Part shown: piece by piece, positions 36,858-51,531 of the stretch
How the letters are laid out: each line of letters starts with the position of its first letter
How positions within the stretch are numbered: the stretch's first letter is position 1
Assembly: GCA_949318235.1 (NCBI GenBank)
Contig: OX439131.1
Location: 22,278,802 to 22,342,801, forward strand
Direction of reading: 5' to 3'
Source: Ecdyonurus torrentis
Lineage: Eukaryota > Arthropoda > Insecta > Ephemeroptera > Heptageniidae
Length of the DNA stretch: 64,000 nucleotides
Translations under genes and position numbers: made by a program
Notes under the pieces: model-generated
Database searches by the model: none
Told to the model about the DNA's origin: nothing
The model's input: only the letters and a program-made list of their open reading frames with translations

Positions 36858-38808
36858 TTCTATAATACAGATCCTCCTTACCACTGGACCTAATACAAAA
36901 TTTAAACATAATTGATGCAATTAATAAATCACCATTATATAATCTACGGTACGATAATTTTTTTGTGGATTTCTGATGAAAAAAAAAATTTACTTAACAC
37001 TGGGTTGGTCTGGAAATACACATATTGTTAAATTTCTTGTCGATATTGTTAATATATTAACTTAATATTAACAATATTGAACAATAAGTTTAAAAATGCA
37101 TTTAATTTTTTAAAAAATAGTAATTAAGGGATAATGACAAACATAGTATTTTTTTATTTAATATTTTTTGGATGGGGGCGCTTTTCTTTGTACTTTTTCA
37201 AAAAAAAGTTTGAAAAGTAAAAATATTTCCGTGAGAATGTTATTTCAAAAAGCCAAAGTATAATGTATTTATAATTTAAAATGCATGGTATCAATAGTAA
37301 TTTATGGAAAATAAAAACATATTTAAAGACACTGTAATAAAAAATAATAATAAAAACAAGAAAATTTGCTTTTTTCTAATTTTGAAAATATGTTCCTGAT
37401 ATTGTATAGGAAGTTCTAGCTAAGGTTATTAAGTTTCTTTATATATTTTATTAACTCTTATATTACAACATTTTTATACGTTTTTTTTATGCAAGCTATT
37501 GAATTTATATTTCTTATATTTTATTTTGTGGTAGTCGTAATTGCTTTCCAATATTTTGGCAATCATTATTACTAGACAAAAATAATAAAAATTAATGCCT
37601 TTCTCTAATAAAATAACTTATAAAAGTGAAGGAAATTTAATTCACAGTATATTTCACGACTTCGGCAGTTTAGGGAAGTAATATAATACTTTAATTAAAG
37701 AGAAAACAACATAATTTGAAATATTTATTTTTTCAGAAGCATAAACTAAATACTATTATGATAAGCTTTTTTTCATTGTATGTTTAACAAGTAACTACAA
37801 GTAATTTTTACTTCTATATCTATGAACCCAATTAAAGGAAAAGCTTTTATCAAATAAATTTTGCATGTATATGCTAATAAATGAGCCCACGTCAAAACAA
37901 AACCTTGAAAAATACTGATATATTATGCTAATATAATACCTCAACAAAATAGAATTCAAACACAAGTTTAAAGCTAAGAGTGTTAAAAAAAAACTTATTA
38001 AAAAAATAAATAAAAAAAAAAGCGAATAAAAAATCAATAATTAGATTTGCGTTTGATTCAATTTACGGAACATTTTACAAAATTCCTTTTTGTTTTTAAT
38101 TACATGAAGTGTACTTTTATGTACTTATATTAAGAAAGGATCTAAATATGAAGTTGTTGCCATCATTAAATCGTTTCAAGGGTAAGATGTTTACAAAACT
38201 GGTCTATTTTGCAAGTAATCTCGAGACACTGGCGATAAATATATGAGTAGGGTATGGAACGATTAATTACAATTCAAATTTTAAATATAACTGAAACATA
38301 AAGTACGTACACCATAAAAAATTGTTCAAGCTTGAACAATTATACCAATTTTTTATTATTATTATTTATTGACTGTATACACTAATAAATTTAACCTATA
38401 GCTTTTATGTCTGCTTTTGGTTTTCAATGCAATAATGAATGTTACATTAACATGAGGGTTATATCCATTTGGTATTTCCAGTTATTGTTTTTTCTCTCTT
38501 CTTCTTTTTCTTCTTTAATAGTACAATAAATATGATGCACAAATGTACTCTTCTATAAATATATATTTTTTAATATTTTTAAGTTTTTATCATGCTTACA
38601 TTTTTACAAGCTTGAGTTTCTGCTAGAATTATTTTACAAATAAAAATATAATATTATTGTATTAAAATAATTATTATATTACCTCTTGTGTTTTTATATT
38701 TTAATTACAGCATCGTTTTTGTTCGTTCTTCGTCGTTGCTCCAAGGACATAGGATATAGCAAAAAAAAAAAAAAAAAAAAAAAAAAATGAAAGCACTTAA
38801 TGAGCAAA

Positions 38809-38848
<40 letters not shown>

Positions 38849-40740
38849 TTTGGTCTCTCTGAAAGAAGGCATGATAAGTCTTTTCAACAACAAAAAGTAT
38901 TCTTATATATTTCTTTAATAATATTCCTGTCTTCACGAACGTACAAAACAGCTACGTAATATGTTAGCAATGACAATTTTTACGTACGTTACGTAGCTTC
39001 CAAGTACGTAATTTACGTATACAGTTATGTTATACGTATGCTTAAAACAAATGATAAAATTTCATATGTCCATCAAGTGTAATTTTTAACTTTTTATATT
39101 TATGTTGAGTGTTCATGTTAATTTTTGACTTGATTATTTAGACTTGAATTAAAATAGCAAAATTAGATTTGAACCAAATAATTATCCTCATACAAAATAA
39201 ATACGTAGGTCAATAATAAATCGTAAAATAATACGATCTGAATGCATTTCATTAAAGAAAAATTTATCAACTAATAAAGTGAAACTGAAAATTTCATACT
39301 TTCGTCTTTTATTGATAAATAACAACAATAATAAAATAAATAACATTATATCATTTAGGAAAGAGTAAGAATGCTAATAAAATATACTGTATATACTACT
39401 AATTACTAGTAAGCAATAAATATGTATAATAAGTTTTTCTAATTAATTTTGAAAAAAATTAAATTAACTAATTTTAAACATGAATTTCTATAACAATAAT
39501 AGCAATGTAATTAAACTGCATAATTTTTAATGTTTTTATAATTATCTCTACAAAATTATCCAGGAAAATAAACAAACACTATATTATTAGTTTTTTAAAA
39601 TCATTAAATAATGTATGAATTTTTAGCAAAAAAAAATTTTGCTTTTTGTTAATTTGATTTTTTTTTATTATTATTATTTTTTTTTTAGATAAAAATATTT
39701 ACTGAGCGAGAATCTGTTTTAGTTATATAGCTCAGCTTGTTAGTAAAATCTTTTCACAATTTCATCTTAAATCTTATATCATTTTACATTATTACAAATA
39801 CTATATAATATTATATAGTCATATAGTATATATCATACATAATAATTATATTACAATATCAGAGAGTAAGATTCATTTATTTATTTAATGCGCTGTAAAA
39901 TCTTCTGTAATATAAATTCAATGCACATGTAAATACATGACATCAACTTCTATACAGTATACATACCACTAGAATGTTAAATGATGGATTCTTATTATAA
40001 TAAAAAAGAAATCAATAGCGTTGAAGTTTCCTGCTTTACAAAATAACCTTGACAATGAAAGTTGCTCTAAAAACACGGAACCTGTCAGTAAAATTATTTT
40101 ACTTCTAATTACAAATTAAAATTTCATAAATAATTATTAAAAAAAAATTATATATATATATATTTATTCGTTTCACTGAGTATTTAAATATTTTTTTAGG
40201 AATCATAAGATATTAATTAAAAACAATGTAATAATAATTGTTTTTAAAGATAACATCAATTATTCTAATAATTATATAGTTTTTGTTTTTTATTTTTGGC
40301 AAGGGTTTATAAATCAAATGGCACTACAAGTTTTAAACTCTCAATGCTACTTGAGGGTAAAAAGACTCTTAATACTTTCTTTGCTATAACAATTGAACAT
40401 ACTTTTACTCGTACTATGCACTGTATGACACGTAAACCTTATTTCCTTTTTTTAATTAAAAATAAGGCCGCAATTTTTTTTTTTTTAGCCATTAATAAGT
40501 TTTAACAATGAACCTCAAGAAAGAAATGAAAATAAAAAATTCATTACTATTTCAGAATTGCAAACGTTGACTCATTGAATATTAACTTACAATAAAAATT
40601 TCAATGTCATTCTGTAAGAGTTAATTTTACGTATTAAATATGTCAATCAAGAACATAATTTTGTAGTAACTTTATATAAATATTATAACATGCAAAATCA
40701 GAACTTAAAATTAATGATTTATTAATATGTTTTAAAAATT
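36858..40740. other. Intergenic region between peptide genes B and C
   Basis: Very AT-rich with long homopolymers (A run 38761-38786, T run 38811-38845). No exon or recognisable element could be supported. Confidence 0.6.
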
Positions 40741-40951
40741 GAAAGTCTGGCGTGGTCTGTGCAGAGCTCTAGAAATTGAGCAGTGAAAGGACTAAAGCGA
40801 ACACCTCGTCCCCCCCGCTTGTGTTGTTCACCGCGGCTACGTGTGCTGCTCTGCTCCTCTACACCAGTGGTGAACATCACTCTAGTACCGGCTACCTGTG
40901 AGAGTGCACCTCGTCAACTAAGCTTTTGCAACAAAAAATACAACAATCAAG
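40741..40951 (+). promoter_or_regulatory. Probable promoter and non-coding first exon of peptide gene C
   Basis: A GC-rich block ends in AATCAAG followed by the donor GTAATT at 40952. The coding exon of gene C begins with its ATG directly after an acceptor at 44590, so a 5' non-coding exon must exist upstream. This is the only GC-rich donor-bearing block in the interval. No clear TATA box is seen. Confidence 0.5.
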
Positions 40952-41434
40952 GTAATTAATAGCACACACGTCATAGTAGAATAATATAAAAAAGTGTTAG
41001 CTCATCCTCTCTGCAATAATAATAATAACAAAGACTATTATTTTTAATATTTTGAATCGATTTAAAAACTTTTACGTAGTGGTAGTGAATTATTGCACTG
41101 TCAGTTAGATACAGTTATATATTTTTTTTTTAGTTTGCGCTTTTCTACAGATCTATTATATTATTATAATGTGAAATAAAAATTCATTATAATGGTGAAG
41201 ACCGTGCGTTAAAATCTCCTAGGTATAGAAATCAGTTTGATCCGGTAACAAACTTTAGATACGTAAAAATTTGACCTTGATGCCAGGGAAAAAAAAGTTA
41301 GAATAAACTTAATTTAATATAATCATATTTTTTCTTCTGGTTTTTATTATAATGTACGTTTATTTGCTGCCCATATTTAGGATATTATATGACAAAATGA
41401 TTGAAAGTTTCTAATTACTCATTGACGACCAAAG

Positions 41435-41465
<31 letters not shown>

Positions 41466-43690
41466 GTAGATCACGTATGCTTATTGGTGGTTTGAGCTTG
41501 CACATCAACGCTATTAACCACCAGTATAGGAAAATGTATTTTTTTACTGTTAAATATTTAACAAAATTATACATAAACTTTGCTGGTTTTGCATAGGTTG
41601 CTGGACAAAAAAAAAAGAATTTTCCTACAAAAAAAAAAAAAAAAGAAGAAGAAGAAAAGAAAGAAAAAAAAGTGGATGTCATTTTTATCTACTCAAACAT
41701 GGCACTTGCACGCAATATCATGCAATTACTCTATATGAATTTTATAGTATTTAATTTGTGTAATAAATCCAATTATTTGCATGATTGTTTTATACTTTAA
41801 CTCTAAAATATTCTTCTATATAATATATAGATTCACATACACACACACACACACATAAAATATACTCAACATTATTATTTTTTAATTGCTTTAATAGAAA
41901 AAAAATCCCTTTGGTAGATTCAATGGAAAGCTAAAATTCTCAGAATTATGCTACTTAAGATTTACCTTAATTAACGTGTTATGACGCAAAATCCATTGCA
42001 ATACCTGCCACATCTTTATAATATTGTATAACTGGTTCTAAAAGAAATTGAATATTATTACTACTGTACTAATAATTATTACTTGACGTTGCATGGGTGT
42101 AGTCGACACTATATGGCCCGACTTATAAACTGCTTCTGTGTTGTAACATTTAACAAAAAATATATTAGTGAGCTGTGTACTACATGAAGTTGTATCGTTA
42201 CATATTGATATTGTATTTTTGTACCCTTTCATAGTTATGACGTCACAATTTATTTAAACTCGCTTTTAAACTTTCCCTGCTGTGCAGCTGTATTACGTGT
42301 TAATAACCTGGATTATTTATTACTGTATGATATTTAAACTGCATTCAAAAATACTCATTTATCTATACAAGCAATATTTTTTTGTCACGATTTAGTCTAC
42401 TTCAGCTTGTTACTGAAGTAATATGGGCGAGTCTGATACCTTTTTTTTCTTATACACGTTATTATTTGTTATTTCAATAAATTTGCTTTTGCAATATAAC
42501 CTTACAAGCGTAAAGTATATGGCAAAACCTTTTTTATTTTTCTTTTCTTTTGGACGCAAGGTTTTAAATTTTTTATTTACACAATTAACTTTTTTTAAAT
42601 ACATATTTCATTTTTTTAAAGTTATAATAATGAACTTATATTTTAAATATGAATTTAATTTTTAGCCATTTATTGTCTATAATTTAATATAAAAAAAAAC
42701 AATAGTTATTTTAGAAATCATAACACGTCTTTAACTTTTTGTTTCAATGTATTATTTCTGTGGTCAAAATTCAGATATGCTATTAAATTGTTATGTGGTT
42801 TTTATATTTATCTGAATACGCTTTATTTTCTGTCAAATTATTGGAAAATCTATAGTTTCCAAAAACCTTGAAAAAAAAAATTAAGCATGACGAGAAGTTT
42901 TTTAAAATAATTTGTTTCTTGATATGAACAATAAATATTCCAGAGAAAATCAGTTTAAAATTAATTGAAAAGTTATATAAAGAATGACGCAGATTATATA
43001 AAATAATAAAGTAACAGTCACGATGACGAAACTGTTTGAAAATGCGCTTATAATATTTCTTGAATTTACAATTTTATTACAGGTGATCGTAAAACCGAGA
43101 CGGATAAAAGTGCAATATATTATATATATTAAAATTTTATAGAAAAAAAAGGAGGAAAACGCATAGAAAACTTTCTAAGAATGAGACAAGCCATTCACAT
43201 TATAGTAATATGTAATATTATATAGTGATTAATACATTAATAGGTATATTATTAGCAGTTTTTTATATATAACATCCGTTTTCAACAATAAAGTAGTTAT
43301 TTAGTATCATTATTATTATTATTAATTTTGTCCTTCGACAAAAAATATTTTAGCATCACAAAAACACGAAGGGGAATTTATGGCTTAAATTTCATGATTG
43401 GTGTGAATTTTTGATTGCGGATGTGCTTTTGGATTATTATTTAATAGAATTAGAAATATGAATATCTTGAAAATTATAATTTTATAAGTAAGATCTAAAT
43501 GATTATTATCATCTTTTGCTCCCAAAAAGTCAAAAATTATAATATTGCGAATATCTGTGCAATACATGACAAATTACACCAGAAAATTTTATGTAAGAAA
43601 TGCAATCGTAATAATTTTGTAAAAATTAAGAACCGAGTCGTGACGAGGAAATGGTGACACGAGACACGGAGATATTATTATTCTCTCCTC

Positions 43691-44003
<313 letters not shown>

Positions 44004-44590
44004 GATATATAATGACATTAATTATGGATTTTTAGCATGTGAGATTGCAAAAGTAAACGATTGTGTAATATCTCTACGTGATTTTATAGTAATAGTGAAA
44101 ATTTATGACTCAGCTTACATGATTCGAGAATAAAGAGAATAAGCAATTATTGGGAACTTAAATTTTTAAGAAACTGATTTTTATTGCCTATATATTGTTA
44201 TTATACTCATGAATATATTTGGATAAGTATCGTGAAGTGTATTTTAACCAGTTTTCAAGTCTTAGTAAATTACAATATAAATATTTTCTTAAACAGTTAT
44301 GATACATAAAGTGGATTTGCATTGTAAATTCAAGTAGAACAGCAATGAACTTTTAAATAAATTATTAATTAGGAATGATGATGAAAGATAATTTTAAAAT
44401 CTAAAATATTTCATTGAAATATTCAAAATAAAGAAAGTATTAAAAAAATTTTATGTTGCTTATGTACTTAAACAATTTTTTTTTCTAAACCATAATATTA
44501 ATTTGAGATATTTTCAATATAACCTTAAGGAGTAAAACACAGAGATATGAGTATTGAGCATTAACTGATATAATTTTTGTGTCATTACAG

Positions 44591-46208
44591 ATGGTTCGTC
44601 CAGTTATTATTGTGTGTCTCGTAGTTTTGGCTGTCGCTGCCTACGCCCAGGAATCTGACTTCGACAATGACGTCATTCCCCGCGACAAAACTCAGGTCAG
44701 TGATCAGGGAAAACCATGATGGGAGATTAAAACAACATTCGAACGTTTCACAGTTATGCAAAAATTCATACATGTAATTTATTTTTCCCGTTGGTCATAC
44801 AAGCAAATCATCAACTTTGTTTTTTTATTATTATTATTATCTTCAAATACATTTTTGTTGGCTTACTGTACATTGCAACCTAAAAATTAAAAAAAGCAAT
44901 AAAAAAAAATAATGTCATAAACTCATTAAAATATCGTTTTATTTTATTCACACTTTTCAGCTAAGATTATTTTTCAAGAAATCAAGATATCATCAAGAAT
45001 TTAAAGAAGACGACGTAAATACTTTAATTTTTTTTTTAAATTTCTAAGCAATGATTTCAATATTACGTAATATAAATACCACTTTATTATGTAATTTTTT
45101 ATTTTTCTATTTATTACTATTATTATTATTGTTTGTAAGCAGGAAGTTTTTTTTTATCTCAGTTTGTATGAAACAGTTAAAAAATAAAATATATTAGGCA
45201 CAATCATTTTAGAGTATGCACACTAAAATATGAGTAACATTTTTGTTTTCGAATAACAATTTAGGCTTTTATATAAACTTTAAGTATTAAAAAAAAAAAC
45301 ATTTCTAATAATTTGGACTTCTAACAAAACAAAAAAACGAGTTTTTTTTTCTAATTTTTTATTATATTATATTTTTAAATTCTGTGTAAATAATTCTTGA
45401 AATATATTTTACAGTCTCCAAATAGTCCAACTGAGCAGTCTGCTAATGATGCAAGCACCACACAGAAAATTGAAACTGCTTCATCCAAGCCTACACCCCC
45501 CAAGCAGACCAACGACTTCTTCTCACGACTCGTTGACGATATCATTCAGGTATGTCTTTAAATTTGATCGTTAGCAAAAATAGATGCAATTGATATATTT
45601 TATTTTAAAATAAATGAGTACACCTTTTTATAGCAATTAATAATAATTATAAAATTTCCATTGAATACTGTACTCTGTAATATTTGAAAGTATTCACTAT
45701 ATTCTTCATTACGTTATAGTAACGTTAAAATATACATACATTTTTATTTGAAATATATTAACATATCTTAGTAACGCATATATATTTACATTTGGATGTT
45801 GTGTTAGATACTTATTAAAAAAAAGCGCCGTTAAATTCTTATTTAAAATTTACTTTTAAAAGTAAGAAAATTAACGAGTTGATATTACTGTTCACTGAAG
45901 TTAGTGACGCACGTAGAGAGCGTTCGTTTAGATTACAACTTTCTGCCGGTCATCTATATTGCATGGAAATATTAATGACTGCAAATTACCTTCAACAAAC
46001 AATATAACGGTTCAAGTATAAACTATTCGTCGTAAATATCGTTTCCTTATTGTATCATCACCTTTCAATACTGCTGAATTATGTATGCATGTGTCCATGA
46101 TGAAATATGATATCAATTTCTTGCATTTGATCTTATTTAGTATTATAATTTATTATAATACTTGGTTGATTAAAATAATATTTATCTGTGCATGATTTTT
46201 TGAGTCAA

Positions 46209-46278
<70 letters not shown>

Positions 46279-46845
46279 CGCAAATTTTTTAATTATTCAA
46301 AAAATTACCACATATACAAACTTTAAGACACAAAATTTCAAATTATTTGAATCATACCATTCACTCCTTTACAATCATAAAACAATAGTTCTCAATAGAC
46401 ATTAGATGATAGATAGTCATCAGTCATCATCATAGAGAGGCAATGAAATTTAGTTCAAATTTGAATTCCAGAGAGTATAATATATTATATTATAATTATA
46501 ACCATTAAGTTGAATGCTCTTTATTACCTTGAGAGTGATCTGACGTCATTTTATATTTACATCATTTTTGTGACTTGGGTATGGGAATGTGTAACACTTC
46601 TTATATACTGACACGGGGCGAAAGTACCAGAGCTATATCTATATATTGACCGCACATCACGAGAATGTTTCACTGTTATGGGGAGAGGTCAAGGCTATGT
46701 AGCTTTAAGCTATATTGTGTTAGAGATTTAAGTACTTCAGTACTTAAGGCCGCTTACTTTGGTGACTCATAGTCTAGGTCTAGAACATTTAAGATTATTG
46801 TTATAGATAAATTTTATTTTATTTTTAAAGTTGTAGAAGTTTTCG

Positions 46846-46897
<52 letters not shown>

Positions 46898-48428
46898 CTC
46901 CTCTCTCCTCTCTCTTTCCCCATGAGTGTTTCTATTTGTTTTTCTTTTAATGGTACATTCACATATTTCAATTTGATGTAGTTTTGCTTAACAAAATAAT
47001 AATTCCCATTTAAAACAACTGTTTAACAATTTGCTGCGCAAAATTACAACAAATAAATGAATACGTGAATAAACCTTAACATTTATGAATATAGGAATTA
47101 AAAAGTTTAAATAATTTCTATTACACAATTAAGAAGTTATATAAAAATGGTGAAATCAAATAATAATTATGCTGTATAAATATTAAATAATTTGAGCTAT
47201 ATATGTGTGTAGTTTTTAATACTTTTTTTTCCCTACATTTCTCATCTAATGTTATTAAACTACTGTTTATATGTACACTTTCTTTCATAAAAAATGGAAT
47301 TCTATTGGCATAATGGAAATAACATGTATGTATTTAAATAGAGTTTTGCGTCAACTGAAATTTCCATCTGATCGTATAAGCCAATGGAATTAAAAATTTT
47401 ATGAAAGAGACTCATGTGTACTGTGTGTAGCACCATAGTATTTGGCGCAAGCCTGTTTTTGGTTATGACCATAAATGAATGAAATAAAATGCAACAAATG
47501 ACAAAAGGAATGGTGTACTTTAACACGGACCAGAATTCAAATAATTTTGAAATACCAAAAACCTAACAAATTACAAATTGAGAGCTAAATTTCACTTATA
47601 TATAACATTGGAAATTAATGTCAATATGTATGCAAATTTTATACTTTTGAATCATTTTAATACTTTTACTCAAGATGAAAACTCAATCTATAAAGCATCA
47701 ATCAGTTACATTGTTTCTCTGTGCAGTATACACATCTCAATACAGTAACTCATAAAGTTTTCAAATATATTATTAGATAGCAAATTAATATAATTGTAAG
47801 GGAGACAGTCAATATAACGTTACGCCTGCAGATAGCTGTAGTATGCAGCCCTCAAGACATTAGTTAGTCAACGTGCGTATAAAAAGATCTCAACTTGACA
47901 TTCCTAAAATTACTTTGAACTTTACAACACATAAGCTTGTTCTGTAAAGTAAAGGGAATCTCAACAACAGTGATTGGCTGACCAACAAAATACGACACAT
48001 TCATTGGTTGATCTTGTTTTTTGAGCTAACAAAATTGACAAAAATTGAGTCACATGAAGAGCATGGAACTTTTTTTGGGAAAGTTTCTTTCATTCTTATC
48101 AAGTTCAAAGTTCTAAACGAAGAAATAACAATGATCAACCATATGTATAAACGTAGTAAACAGGTAACGAAGTCATAATCAGCTGTTATAAAGGAACATA
48201 TCGACACAAAAGTTGCGCCGGAAGTCTGACTTTGCAGAACGAGCTATAATATTGTAGATTACCTAGTAATAAATATGTTTGCTATTTTTATTTATATTAT
48301 TATTATTATTATTATTCCAGATTCCCATCGCTGCCCTGCGTGCTGTGAACACTCTCTTGAACAATATTTCTCAGCGCAATCGTCACGCCGCTGCAGCTAA
48401 TGCGACTGCTTCTGCAAAGAAGAACTAA
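44591..48428 (+). CDS. Small secreted protein, peptide gene C (unrecognised family)
   Basis: Exons 44591-44695, 44961-45014, 45415-45549 and 48321-48428, all phase 0, give 133 residues. The ATG is the first codon after the acceptor at 44590. Residues 1-19 are a signal peptide (VRPVIIVCLVVLAVAAYA, cleavage before QESDFDND). Exon 2 is an 18-codon cassette rich in Lys, Arg, Asp and Glu; being symmetric it can be skipped, giving 115 residues. Exon 3 is a Ser/Thr/Pro linker ending FFSRLVDDIIQ. Exon 4 encodes IPIAALRAVNTLLNNI, an amphipathic helix, and then a basic, Ala-rich tail ending in AKKN. It lacks cysteine apart from the signal region. It is the closest paralogue of gene B (DDIIQ/IPIAALRAV against [14 protein letters not shown]). 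The donor after exon 1 is GTCAGT, which is weaker than usual. The function is not recognised. Confidence 0.82.
46211..46276. repeat. (TA)n microsatellite in the last intron of gene C
   Basis: A TA array of about 33 units. A separate (CT)n array follows at about 46849-46913. Confidence 0.9.
46849..46913. repeat. (CT)n microsatellite
   Basis: A CT array that decays at its right end into CTCTCTC/CTCTC variants. It lies in the last intron of gene C. Confidence 0.9.
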
Positions 48429-49818
48429 ATCAATCACTGTATTTCAAAATTACTCCAACAATTGGTGTCTTCCAAACATAAGTTTTTTTTATCTTTTGTC
48501 AATATCAACAAAATTATTGATAGCATTTTTTTTTTAAATCATTGTATAATTATTTATGTGTCATAAATGGTTTTTAAAAAGGTGGAATTGCGTATTTTAG
48601 ACCATGGTATATCATTACTTTATTTTGTAATACTATATTTCGCTTTAAATAATTTAAAATCATCTCGGTTTATTTTTTCTCTAGTGCAATACAACCATAT
48701 CTATTTTTAATTATTTTTTTTTCTAATTTAGCATTACGCTTTGTTCAAATCTTATTAAGTTATAAAGAATAATGAATAAAAAACAAGCACCTTAATGGAA
48801 TTGGTTCATTTTTAATATAATATTTTAAAGCATTTATTCATTTTAAAATAAAATTAAAAAGTTTTATTTTTAATTTTTTTTTATTATTATAATTTATATT
48901 TGTTTAGTATTGAATTGAAAAAAAAACTCATTTCGTTAATAGTATATAATATAAAAATTAATTTTAAATGCACTTTTAGATATAATTAAATCATAAGATT
49001 AGGTATAGGCTAGATGGTTGCATTTTTTGTCTATGAAGTAAGGTGTAATAATATTAGGCGCATGAATTTGCCAACCTGAATTTTCAATTATACCAAATTT
49101 GGAAAGATATCAAAATTATTTTACAAAATCCAGTTATACTGAATAAAAAATACTTTTTTTTTTGTATATATTATCCATATTTAAAATGATTTATTTATTT
49201 TAAATAAAAACAAATAAGTGATATAATTATGTATTGCTGACAATAAAAGGCTGAAACCATACAATTTTTGTGTTATTCAATTTGTGATAGGGATTATACC
49301 CACAGCACGTAACAAAAAATATACAATTATATTATATTTAACAATATGACAATTTTCTCGATTAATTAATTATTTGTGCCCTTGAAAGCATAAAAATGAC
49401 AGTTTTGTTTCAAAAAACGAAGAAAACATAATATAATTATTAAGACTAAATATATATATAAAAAAATGAAGGTTAAAAGAATTACGTAAATGACTGAACC
49501 AAATCAACGAAGCAAAGAGTAAGGACATTGTTTTGCACGTCACTCTTGTTTTGACACATGGCTATTACATTTTGATCAACCAGATACCATGTTACTTAAT
49601 TTGGTTTTTAATTTTAATTTGTTCTATGGAAACTTATAAGTACTATAAAAAATGGGATTACATTCTCAGTATTTGCACCTTTTTCACTTTTATTTGTTGT
49701 TTGTTTGTATTTGAAATTATAGCTAATAAATAAATAAATAAACAAGCAAGCAAGCAATCAAGCAAACAAACAAACAAACATACATAAAATGATTTAACGT
49801 TTTGATTCCAAAATGTTT

Positions 49819-49854
<36 letters not shown>

Positions 49855-49965
49855 TCTTTATTAGAGTTTTAATAATACATAAAAAAATATATGTACAGAA
49901 TTTTTTTTTAATTTTACTTCAAATCTCTACTATAGGTGCCTTTTTCAATATAAGTAAATAAAGTC

Positions 49966-49996
<31 letters not shown>

Positions 49997-51310
49997 GTCA
50001 AAGTAAAAATTTATTTACATTGCACCAGCAACAGAACAGGTGAGAACTTTGGGCAAGATTTATTTGATTGGAGCATTCTTGAGTGACTTGCACGTTAGCT
50101 TACCAAGTCTTGTTGGCAGTGAGTTGCTTTTCCATTCAGCTTCCAGGCTGCCTGATGTTTTCAGATCCACCTGCAACTTTGCCCAGATTTTTTTCTTAGG
50201 GTTCAGCACTTCATCAGCAGCACCTACTTCATAACCCTCTACACTACACTCACTTTGTCTCCAGGTTTTGAATCTGGCGGAGGAACTAAGGGTTCTACAG
50301 CTTTTGGATTATAGTAGTTTTGTGTATAATTAATCCTTTATAATTTCCTTTAGCTGTATTGTAAAATATAAAGAATATGCTTTCCAGTTAAATTAATTTC
50401 ATTCAAGTAACAAACACGGATGTAACAACACATCTGTACAGCTTATAAACGTTGCTGATCGGTGTGCTACGCAAATTTTATACAAATGTGGCGCAAGAAA
50501 ATGCAAGAGATCGCTAAGTTCCTTTCGCATTTAGCATTGACGAACCGGGAGGCGATTTACAAACCTTTTAATTATTTTTATTATTATTATTTAAAAAGCG
50601 TTTAGAAAACTGCCGCACTCTGATGCCAGAAATTTAAATGAAGCATACACTTATTTTTACATTTATTTATTTTTTGTATAAATAAAAACAGGCTTGCACC
50701 CTATATGCATTAATTGGTGCAGTATATGTTTTATTATAATAATAAAAACTAGAACGTCGTCATAGATAATAAAGGTTGAATTGAAATTATTTCATATGTA
50801 CAGATATGGCCAATTGCAAAATTTGATCCAAAAAAGTATTCAGAAATATTTTACATTTTAATCTATTCCGTTCAATTAATTAAAATAAAGAAATAAATCT
50901 GTTCTAAAAGGAAATAATCTGAAGGAAATAATTGTAAAAAAATTATGTAAAGGCTGCGTATAGTAAAGTATAGTACTTTTCATGCTTATTATTTGAAATA
51001 TGACTTTAAAGTAAGCAGTAAGCACTGTAAAAACTGTAAACCATAAAAAAAAAAAAAAAATGCAAAACACTAAATTGAATCATTACGCAATAAAAATATT
51101 TAAAAAATACAATTAAATTGTTGTTTTATTAACGAATTAAAAAATATGACCTCGCTCAACGTAGTAGTTATATTTACGTATATTATTTCGTTTTAAGACA
51201 GAAAGTTCATTTTTCTATATAATAACTATATATATTAACATTTTTATTCAATTCATATTCTAGTATACCTTGGTACTTTTAAAGTAAGGGAAAGTGAGAT
51301 TAGTAAAATT
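48429..51310. other. Intergenic region between peptide genes C and D
   Basis: AT-rich DNA with possible polyadenylation signals for gene C (AATAAA near 48776 and 49241), a (CT)n array at about 49820-49850 and the tyrosyl-tRNA synthetase retrocopy at about 49970-50315. I see no intact gene. Confidence 0.6.
49970..50315 (-). pseudogene. Processed retrocopy of the tyrosyl-tRNA synthetase C-terminal (EMAPII-like) domain
   Basis: On the minus strand the sequence encodes PLVPPPDSKPGDK, then EGYEVGAADEVLNPKKKIWA, SGSLEAEWKSN, LPTRLGKLTCKSLKN and a stop at 50060-50062. This aligns along its length with the C-terminal EMAPII-like domain of metazoan tyrosyl-tRNA synthetase. A five-base duplication (GTGTA, near 50243-50255) after PGDKVSV shifts the frame and creates a stop. 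There is no intron. After the stop come a short 3' UTR, AATAAA and a poly(A) tract (T run 49970-49996 on the plus strand). It is 5'-truncated. All this fits a LINE-mediated processed pseudogene. The functional source gene is not in the window. Confidence 0.8.
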
Positions 51311-51312
51311 CT

Positions 51313-51531
51313 ATTGGCTTACCACGCGGCATGTATAAAAAAGTCGGTCGCGCGCGCGCGTAAATGCGCAACTTTCACCTTTCTCTGAAGGTAGTGATGG
51401 AGCCGCCGATTGTCCGGACATTCTGGACATCATTGTACATTAAGTGATCGTGGGACAAGGATACATTGCGAATCATCTTTACTTTAGAAGTCACCCGACT
51501 GACACAAAAGGATTTATTATACTTGTCAACT
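51313..51531 (+). promoter_or_regulatory. Promoter (TATA, CCAAT) and non-coding first exon of peptide gene D
   Basis: TATAAAA at 51334-51340 lies just after an inverted CCAAT box (ATTGG, 51313-51317). A CG-alternating stretch follows (about 51348-51360). The GC-richer block ends with TCAACT and the donor GTGAGT at 51532. The coding exon of gene D begins at an acceptor ending 53958, so a 5' non-coding exon is needed and this fits well. Transcription should start near 51365. Confidence 0.6.

Noticed and set aside
50040..50234. 64-codon plus-strand frame
   Set aside because: It is the antisense shadow of the tyrosyl-tRNA synthetase retrocopy.
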